Of a DNA stretch of 64,000 bases, positions 47,382-64,000 are shown piece by piece. This stretch comes from Hoplostethus atlanticus (taxonomy: Eukaryota; Chordata; Actinopteri; Trachichthyiformes; Trachichthyidae). The stretch is taken from contig JAXDDX010000018.1 in NCBI GenBank assembly GCA_034670405.1, positions 5,541,001 to 5,605,000 on the forward strand. Reading direction: 5' to 3'. How positions within the stretch are numbered: position 1 is the stretch's first letter; the number at the start of each line of letters is the position of its first letter. The position numbers and the translations under genes were made by a program. The notes under the pieces were generated by a model. That model had not been told where the DNA came from and did not search any database. It saw only the letters and a list, made by a program, of their open reading frames with translations.

Positions 47382-48914
47382 ACATATCTTCCTCACTCAA
47401 ATGATCTAGTTTGAAAAGCTTAGATAGCTAGGTAGAAATATCTGCCAAACAGCCTCGTTTGGCCCAACGACGTATGATTATTGTTATTGATCATGTTTAT
47501 TAAAGTATCTTTTTTTTTTTTATCAAGTTTGAATATTACTTTTGTTTTCCATCACCAGCATTATGGGGGAAAGGATTTGACCTTCAGCTGCTGAAAAACT
47601 ATTGAGCTTCAAGTGTGCCAACCATATTATTATAAAGTAGTTTGGTGATTCATTATTATTGATTAATTAATGAATCAATACATTAAAACAGTTCATTAAA
47701 TTATTAATTAATTTTGCATTTAAATGTCACAATTAATAAAAGTGTTAATGTGTAGTAACATGTCATTAAATGAGTCAATCATTTCATTTCATATTTCTGT
47801 CTTTAAGTAATTAATACATTTGAATTTCTAAATGGATTTGTGAAATTAATTTTAAAAAGGCATTTAAAATTCTACTTGTAGCAGCTTCAGTGTATCTATT
47901 AATTAATCAATAATAATCAACCACTGAACTGGTCTATAACAATAAGGGGTTGCAAAAAAAAAAACACTGACTGGCATTTTTATGGAACCTGCTAGCTGCA
48001 AGCCAACAAGCTAGCTAATACCTATACCCATTATACCCTTTGGATATAATTGGAAATGCTAGCAAGCTTTTGAGTTGCTGAAGAACAAATGCAGGGTGTG
48101 TAAATAATTGCTCAATCACATCTGGCCCAGCTAATTGTTGTATGTGTTTCAGGTCTGCTGCCTTCAAATCTACTTGACTTACACGTACAACAGTAGAGTA
48201 AGATCACGTCTTATAAAAAAAACGTGATGTAGTCATATAGTCTTTTTAGTTTTTTATTCCAACTTGCTACAAATACATCAATATTAAAGCTCTTGAGCAC
48301 AACACATTACAGATAGTCTCAGTGACACCCACTGATGAAAATGTTTGTCATGTGTATATTAGTGATAGAATAAACCATGTCCATCCCAGTATATCATAGA
48401 GCTGGTGTTTGATGTGATGTAGGGCTAGATGAATTTCAGCAGCCTACCCAATTCCCAGAGTCTTTTTTCTTCCAGGAGAAATATCACAGAGGCAGCACAT
48501 TTCCAGGCTTAGCCTGCCTACACAACTTATATAGGTCAGTAAATTTGCCATCTAGCTGCTAAGGCAGCTAGCAGAAATTAAGGCTGTGTACAGCAATTAA
48601 TGGACTCAAGCCAGTCCTCGGTTTAAGGCTGTCATTGGTCATAAACTGTGTTGGGATGTTCAAAGATACGTTTTTGACACTCACAGCGAGTCATATAGTG
48701 ATGACAACCATCCAGTTATGACCTATGGGCCAAACAAAATGCTGCCATCACTCCCCTTTGATGGATTAGCATGAAATCTGATCTGCCTGCCAAATTCCAG
48801 AGATCATCCATTTGACTTACAAGCTTTTAAGTGATGCACCCATCGCCCTTTCACCAGTCATGACCAAACTTCAAATATTGGTGAATATTTATAGCATCTG
48901 TACAAAACTTTACA
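47382..48914. other. Intergenic DNA between the Ig gene and the dlat 3' end, left part
   Basis: AT-rich, with attaat-rich stretches at about 47650-47930. No coding exon recognised. Confidence 0.65.
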
Positions 48915-49030
48915 CGGGGCATCCTGGTGACTCGGTGGTCTAAGGCCATGTAACCATGTTGTACTGGGTTTGAATCCTCTCTTTCTCCTTAACTGTCCAA
49001 TAAAGGCAGAAATGCCCCAAAAATATATTA
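48915..49030 (+). repeat. tRNA-derived SINE copy B
   Basis: Shows both pol III boxes: A-box-like tggtgactcggtgg at 48925-48938 and B-box-like gggtttgaatcc at 48966-48977. The tail ggcagaaatgccccaaaaat is shared with copy A at 11874-12045. Confidence 0.7.
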
Positions 49031-50558
49031 ACACATAGTTGTTGATGATTGGTTGATAGTGGCTACTCAGTCAGAAAGCAGGTTTGTATAGGGCAAGGAT
49101 AGCTGGAGATACAGCAAGTGTGATGCCGGGACAACTCATGTATACTGGACGGCCTTTAGTAGATTTGACCTTTTACAGTATCAGCCTAATGAGGCCCATG
49201 TCTTACTGTTGGGAGATAAACTGGCTGGTTTGCTTTGCCCCTGGCGTCTTTCCCTTTTCCTTCTGCAATGTTGCAATTACTTTCATTGAAACTGTGTATA
49301 TTTATGTGAAAGCTGCTGCCCCATGTGTCACTGTTGATTACATTTCTGATCATGTTCAAAACAAACTTCTTCAGGTGCAGAGAGCATTATCAAGGAGGCC
49401 TGTTTATATGCAAGGTGGATTTGGTTTTTATTGTTCATGTGTGCCCAAGGATGTGCACTTATTGTAGCACTGACAGCAGAGTAAGATGTCGGATAAAGAG
49501 GGAAATAATTGTATTGCAAGCAGGTTGGCCTACATCTTTACATATGCCATTTGATACAATCTTTTACAGCCTTGCAGTACCATACATTAGCATGGGCAGT
49601 GTTGAGCAGCAGACTAAACTGCTGTAATGATGACCTCTGCTCTGTCACAGCTTTGGGTCACAAACACAAATTACTACAAATATAGCTTTAATGTGTAGAA
49701 AACTCTTAAATGCTTTAGTGTACGCAGTACTAATTTACTGGCTACCCCACGTCCACGCCTGAAGAAAGTTTGGGTGAAGCTGGGCGGGAATACACAAAAC
49801 TCATGGTTCCCAGTTTAATATTTTTCAAGAATGTTTTTTAGTGATCGCATTGTAAATAAGTGTTCTTAAATGCTTTCATTCGGGTTTTTATTATAAACCC
49901 AAAGCAAACAGCCTATGTCACAAGGTTGACTTCTCCCAATTTATTCAATTAACAAGAATACATCCAGCACCACCTTTGTGTGTTTCAGTTGTTAAATACA
50001 GAATGTTTCCCCAAGTTCAGAAAATAACCATAACCGTTGAAGAGAGAGAGAATAGGCAAAACTGTGAAGCGCTTACTTTGAGTTTTCTTAAATCAATAAG
50101 GACTGGACAGATATGAACAAGGTGAAGAAGCCTTTTCAAAGTGAGGTTCTTTCAGCCAAATAGCAACAATATACTACAGCTGCTTATGACACTTCAGCCC
50201 GTTCGTTGCCCCCAAGCTCATCGCCATATACACAGCATTGTATTCATCCCATGACAGTGGAGAATATACACAGTACTAACAACCCAGAAGAGAGAACACA
50301 CGAAATGTTTCATATATAACAAATTTAAAGTGTACGTGTTGAACGGGGCCACGTTTGTGTGTGTGTCTTTAGTTATGAGCTCTAGGTTTCTTTGTTCCAT
50401 TGTTTACACGTTTATCTTCGTATATCTTATCTTCTTCTTCGTCAGCCAGAAGACAACCCAGAACCCTCCACTCAAAAGACTGAGGAACCAAGAGATAGCT
50501 GCTTTTCATGTAGAGTTTATCACATTCACACACAATCACAGATGAACTGTGTAGAGAG
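49031..50558. other. Intergenic or distal dlat 3' sequence
   Basis: No exon recognised. Minus-strand AATAAA words occur near 49888 and 49939 (tttatt on plus) and could serve dlat only if its 3'UTR is over 1 kb. Open frames are unremarkable. Confidence 0.5.
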
Positions 50559-50802
<244 letters not shown>

Positions 50803-51169
50803 TTCTGGATAAATGTGCCCACTGCTGGACCTGTAACACTTCCCTTCATAAAACATTATCAATGTTTTAGTGACAATATGGCCAGTCTCTAGACTAGGCT
50901 AAATTATACCCAATTCTGGTCTCACGTGAGACATGGGGGCTCAATAAATAGAAGATGAGAGGGAGAGGGAGACGAGAAAGATAAGATAGGAGAGACAGGA
51001 AGACAGAAGTAAGCGGCGTGAGAGTTCTCCATCTTCCCTTTCAGGGAAACTGGGAGTGACCTGGTGGTAGGCCTGCCAATCACAGGAGGATCAAGACTAG
51101 TTAACACCAATCAGATCACTTCAGTGAGAGGTCTCAGCCTGTCACAGCAGCTTAGTGAGTATTGTCCGA

Positions 51170-58742
<7,573 letters not shown>

Positions 58743-59000
58743 GTCGTTGCAATTGAAACACTATATAAATCTATTAAATTATGTAGACGTTAAACCGGCA
58801 TCAGAGATAAGATGGCAGTGTGTGTCTGTCCCCGTACCGGCCCGTGGTCCTCACTTTCTAATGACCTCCCAGTCCAAAATACGCCTTACGGCTCTCCTTC
58901 TTGTCCTGCCGTCGGTTGTCACTGAGTGTCGCAAATGAAGCTTTCTTCTGCAGTCAAACGCGGAAACGTGCCAGTTACCCGTGTGTATTGTGAGACGATT
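58743..59000 (-). promoter_or_regulatory. dlat: Presumed dlat promoter and leader
   Basis: Region immediately upstream of the dlat ATG, with scattered CpGs (for example gtcaaacgcggaaacgtgcc near 58954). No TATA box is clear. Placement rests on position only. Confidence 0.35.
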
Positions 59001-59876
59001 CGAACATTTAAAGAGTAATTGCATTAATTCATACAATTAATAATATACTTCATCTAGTCATCCATTTCAGACCTTTGAAAAAGGTAAGCGCTAAGCGTAG
59101 TGGTACAAACCGACAACTCTGAAATGTCGCAAAGGTCTGTTTGGATGCAATTATATAAGCAACCGCAAGGGGGCAGTACAATATATTAATACATTGTCAA
59201 GTACTATGAATAATTCAAAGACAATTTCACAAGTGTCAAATTGATAATAACATTACCACAACTCACTGCCACTGTCTATTATTCATCATTTATCATTAAT
59301 AGTCATTTAACCTGCACTCCCTGACAACCATTCATTCCAAAGACTACAACAACAGCTGTCACCCTACTATTGCCCCCCAACCACCATAAAAATTGGGACA
59401 TTGACATTGATTTATTAAAAAAAACCTCTAGTTTTATTTCACAATATCAACATCTTTCAAACATTCAATAAAGACCATAGTTAGATTTGAGCCAATAACT
59501 AATACATTTTGTACACATTTCAATTAACAAAACAATGGAAATAACCATCTCACCAGCATTGTAATGTATAGGAAATTATGGCATTTATTTATGTTGATTT
59601 ATATGTAATGCATATTTCTATTGGCTTGTGAGTGAAGGCAAACATTTTGATCCCAAATGGGTTAATCTGAGATAAAAGCAGTGTGATAGCCAACCTGTGT
59701 GACTACCAGTGTCAGTCTCTCCTGGACAGTCTGTATCCTTTACAGACCTTATGGGTCGGTACTTGTCTTAATACTGAGAGCTGTTCCTTCTACTGCATCA
59801 AGCAGAACAACCTTAATAGTTCCTGTTCTCCTGGCAGTTAGAGATGCTAGACACACAGACACACACACACACACAC

Positions 59877-59945
<69 letters not shown>

Positions 59946-62345
59946 TGGTGCTCCAATCTGCCTTATATACCCGACTTCCTCACTAAATATCCATGAATAG
60001 TGAGAGTGCCCACATTTTCCGGAGGGGTCTGACTCCCTTACTGCCATCCTTTAAATCTCTGTCGCCACACTCACATCCACAGCATACTTTCTCTTTAAAC
60101 ACAAGCAGAAGTATTCCTATCTCACAAGAATCTCACGGTGACAATATTTTACACAAATGTACAAAACAATTTCATGGAGAAAACAAAATAACAGTATTGA
60201 TATTCACATCTCTACAAGAACAACTACATTTTAACATCATTTATATCCGTTGATAGCACTGAGTGGAATGTGTGTGTGAGTTGTCTGAATGAGTTGTGTA
60301 TGTTACAGCTTGACATTTAAACCCAAATGTGATGGGTTTGGGTCAGATTGGGTTAAATTTGCAGTTGCTCAGTTTGATATAGATTCAGGGTTTTTGTTTT
60401 GTTCTTCTTTCTGTGTGACGTTTTTGAGCAGTCATAAGCAACAGTTGACAAACCAGTGTCAAAAGTTCAAAATATGGAAAATAACTATATGGAGCACTCC
60501 AACAAAGTGTGGAGACAAGACTACAGACAGGCAGGCTATTCTGCTCGGCTACCCCACTGTGTTGCATATAATACAACTCTCACGAAAGAGTGTCATGCTA
60601 CTCACTACTGTTATTTGCAGAATCCATTTTGCCTTACATTTGTTTAGCTGCCAGCAACAGCACAAAAAATGTAAACTAAAAATGTAAAACTATGCACTGA
60701 TGTGAACAACTGATATTTACCAACAGTTGTGCTCTGCCAGTCCAGTTACTTTCAAACTACTGGGAGCATTTCTACAATACTGTGGCATTGGCACAGAGAC
60801 TCTGCATTGTACTTTAGACAGTAGATTGTACAAATATACACTACAAATACAGATTCAGTATCACTGTTCAGTATAGAAATTCATCACTGGCAAGCTTTGA
60901 CACTGTTTTTGCAAAGGGCAGTATCCGTTTCAGAATATATCTGAGTACCAGTGTCCAGACTATTTTTGCTTGTGCTATGACCTCCGTTTTGTGAAATACT
61001 TTATTTTATTTTAGGCTACGACACAAGCCTATTTTATGATCACAGATCTCACAATTCCTACCCATGAGGGAATTAACTGCATCAACTACTGCATTTCTTC
61101 ACCTGTTGGTAACACTATTTCCATTAAAACACATGGTCTTGTGCGCCATCTAGGGGAGAATTACAGAGACATGACTGTTGAGTATTTTGGTTTGATTTGG
61201 CCTGGGCTCAGAAAAAGCCATAAGCAGATATCATTCTTCTGGCATATGTCATAAGACAATATTTGTGAGAGAAGCAAGATTATAACCTGTGCTGTCACAT
61301 CCCTGCACAGCCTAGAGGTGTCCCATTGGAAATGATGGGGAACCTAATTTGAGTACTCATGCAGTGTTTGCCTGATATTTTCTATCCTCATGAGTTTTGT
61401 GTAATACTAGTGGTGCTTGTTTTAAACCAGAAAACACAGTTATACCCAGAGAATCATCCTGGATCGTGTCACAGTCACATTTTCATTCACAATGGAGCTA
61501 CACATTGGTGTGACTTTATAGATTAGTGTCTAGTTTCTGGCTATGAAAGATAGTACTGTACATTCTGTAACAGGCTGAAATGTACCAGGGCAAAAGAACA
61601 ACATATTTCAAAGTTGAAATTCAGTGGTATTCTCTTTGAAGGAAAGCTGAAAGAGGAGCAAGAGTGCTTCATGGGCGCTTAATATTGACAATGAATGTTA
61701 AAGGTTGACTAATAAACCATCAATAGGACTAATTCACATATGAACCTCTGGTCTGGACTGAAGTAAACCAATTTGCTCCAGTTTGACTGAAACTGTTAAA
61801 CAATTGTAATGTTTCTAGTTACCTCTCAGTCCAGTTTTTGATAATCAAGTTGCAGCCTGCATGTAAATGTACGGTAGTCACCGATTGTAATCCTGGTTTG
61901 AGGGAACAAGGACAAAACATTATGATTGCTTCTAGAGCACACATTCACAAATACGCACAAGAAAGGCACTGAGTCCTAGGATATTCTACATGTCAGTCAT
62001 AGATCAACACCGTTGCACAGTGAGTACAGATAACTGTAGGGTCTAGTACTGGCAGGTCAACCCAAATCTCTTGCTGACAAGTCTTATCTTGCTAATGAGT
62101 GGAATCTCAAAAAGGGTCCACTTGTCCTTTTGTCCACATCACCCTTTCTCAACGGTCATCCCGGTATCCCTCTGGGCTCCGGGTAACCAGGAGCAAAATA
62201 GTTTGTCAGGGCTCCTCAGCTTGAACCTACACTGGTCTAGAACAAAAAGGATAATGTGTAGCTGAGCATTGAGAGTGAGAGAAAAAGAGTCAGTGACAGA
62301 GAGAGAGAAAGAGAAAACAGAGAGAGAAAGAGACTCTATGTCTTG
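59001..62345 (-). other. dixdc1 3'UTR and spacer before dlat
   Basis: No coding exon on either strand that I recognise. Minus-strand AATAAA words occur near 61000 (tttattttatttt on plus) and 59583, so dixdc1 could have a long 3'UTR. A purine-rich gagaga tract lies at 62274-62332 just after the dixdc1 stop. Confidence 0.45.
59850..59942. repeat. (CA)n microsatellite
   Basis: About 90 nt of CA with one G interruption near 59881, between dixdc1 and dlat. Confidence 0.97.
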
Positions 62346-63744
62346 TTACCTTTCCTCACCATGGTCCTCTTCTACCCAGGCCACAATCTTTCCTTCCCAG
62401 CCAGGTACGATTGCCCCATCCAGGAATACCTGCTCACAGCCATAAAGTCATACACTATGGGATGGTAGGACTATTATGTTGCACTAAGACCAGAATACAA
62501 TGACCACATTGCTGACATTCAGGCCTAATACAATACCGACTTCATCACTAAATCAAATATTATTCCACCACTGCTATAGAACATGCTTTTCATTGTTGTC
62601 CCAAAAGACCACAGGCTTCCCACCTGACCAGTGGGCCCAGCGTGTTTTTAACTTCACTGTCATTCTCCTATCACCTATACACTCCCATTTTCATGGCCTC
62701 CTCTTACCTCTTCTTTCACGGTGCCAAATTCAGGGTCCAGGGCTTTGAAGTGGTACCTGTAGTTTCCTGGTCGATCCACAGCTGCCTTAACATCCTTGAG
62801 AGTCACTTCACCCAGCCTGTATAATATAATGTTAAAGACATACATTGATATTTTGTCTTTTTGACATTTTGTTAATTTCTTATGTCACATGCATCAAATT
62901 ATAAGAAAAAAAGTTTCAACATGTGTCCTTCAACTACTCTAAAAAGGGCTTGTTATGATTGTTAGTATTCCTCATTGAAACTAATCAATTTATTGCCAAT
63001 CAATGTTACTTTTTCCCCACAATGTTACAAATGTTACAAGAAAATTAAGAGTAAAATTCAAAATGTCATGAAGTGAATTAAAAATAATCAGCTCAGAAAG
63101 AAAGCAGATACAAGACACACACACACCACACTCGCTAACCTCTTTGAAATGTTGATCATGGAGGGCGTTGGGGATTGGCCAGTGAAATAAAGGATTTTAG
63201 TGGAGGCAGAAGGACTGCTGCGGGAATGGCAAACCTCTGTAATGAACAACAGAAAAACGGTCAGTAAAACTACAAATGTGTGTGTGTATGTGTGGGTGGG
63301 TATATGTGTGTGTGACAGTGAAGTCTTACTTGTGCAAGACCAGGATTCAGGGTCTGTATGAGTAGCTTTGCGTCTTGGAGACTTCCCCCTTCCCTGCAGT
63401 ATTTGGATAAGTGTTTAGTTTGATCTTCATATTAGATCAGAGTCACACAATGTTTCATGTCAAGGACCCACATCTGAGCAGACTATGTCGTTAGTTGTGA
63501 TTTAGTGTAGAAATATATGTCTGTATTGTAGGTTGGTAGTGACCACAGTGGGACAGTAGCGTAGAGCAACAGGAAAGAGAGGGGAGATGTATACCCGGTA
63601 TATATGTAGAACATGCAGTCTGTCTATGAGCGATACTATGCCCTGCTCTAGGGTGTCCAGTGTATGGTGCTGGGGGTCGTGGTCTCTGAAGTTGTTCCTC
63701 AAGCTCCTAAGTGCATCCCTGAGCAGCTGCATCTCCTCCGCCTG
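62346..63744 (-). CDS. dixdc1: DIX domain-containing protein 1 (3' part): coiled-coil end and DIX domain
   Basis: Scaffold that joins Dishevelled and Axin in Wnt signalling by DIX-DIX polymerisation. Five exons in coding order: 63744-63595, 63393-63330, 63236-63140, 62816-62708, 62429-62346 (TAA 62346-62348), 504 nt or 167 residues; the rest lies beyond the right edge. The first visible exon is the end of the coiled coil ([33 protein letters not shown]). Then comes a basic linker RGKSPRRK and the DIX domain: [56 protein letters not shown], then [21 protein letters not shown] at the C-terminus. Order and phase agree with known DIXDC1. Teleosts may keep a and b copies; which one is here is unknown. 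The intron between 62709-side and 62429-side exons is short. Confidence 0.93.
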
Positions 63745-64000
63745 CTAACAGAGCACATACACAAAAACCACGTCAAACAGGAAAAGCACATTTCCTGGAG
63801 AACGCCAGGGCTCTTGCCACACCCCATGACAGCGCTGTAGAGATTGCTTGTGTCTGAATATGTATTGTGTGTATGTTAAGCATGTGTAAGCATGCAAATA
63901 TAATCACACAGATGAAGTATAGTGTACTGCACTGTTCTGTCCTGTTTCACAAGGCTAGCAGATTTACTAATATAGAGGCAGTGACTGGATTTAATTGTAT

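Overview
The window is vertebrate nuclear DNA, almost certainly from a teleost fish. Genes are split into many short exons with GT/AG introns, and the intervening DNA holds Tc1, hAT-like, tRNA-SINE and LINE debris, long CA microsatellites and a gypsy-like solo LTR. No bacterial, viral or organellar gene is visible. The species cannot be named from the sequence.

Five protein-coding genes were rebuilt by joining exons. Left to right they are: (1) the 3' part of a neurexin, best called nrxn2, plus strand, 1-9422, entering from the left edge; (2) a complete pecanex-like 3 gene (pcnx3), plus strand, 18056-39179, with 35 coding exons and 2276 residues; (3) a complete small cell-surface Ig protein of the CTX/VSIG/CAR family, minus strand, 47251-43845, 7 exons and 299 residues; (4) a complete dlat gene, the E2 dihydrolipoyl acetyltransferase of pyruvate dehydrogenase, minus strand, 58742-51170, 14 exons and 642 residues; (5) the 3' end of dixdc1 with its DIX domain, minus strand, 63744-62346, leaving at the right edge. 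In the three complete genes the summed exon lengths are exact multiples of three with no internal stop, which supports the splice models.

The space between nrxn2 and pcnx3 (about 11.9-16.3 kb) is a repeat field. It contains a SINE, a LINE fragment, a dead Tc1 transposase, two GTA/GCA tracts and a minisatellite. The region just upstream of pcnx3 is packed with AACGTTAGC/GCTAGC words, and a small cluster of the same words lies in dlat intron 1. Intron 6 of pcnx3 carries an hAT-like element interrupted by a solo LTR with a clean 4-bp duplication. A fold-back MITE sits between the converging 3' ends of pcnx3 and the Ig gene. Intron 2 of dlat is 142 nt long and 87 nt of it is a CA/TG repeat that starts a few bases after the splice donor.

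These genes do not form one pathway: neurexin is a presynaptic adhesion receptor, pecanex a multipass membrane protein, DLAT a mitochondrial enzyme, and DIXDC1 a Wnt/cytoskeletal scaffold. The order dixdc1-dlat and the pairing nrxn2-pcnx3 both match human chromosome 11 blocks (11q23 and 11q13), joined here within 50 kb. I found no convincing undescribed biological system. The points most worth checking are the splice-regulatory sequence next to neurexin splice site 4, the microsatellite-filled dlat intron, the nested transposons and the uORF-rich pcnx3 leader.
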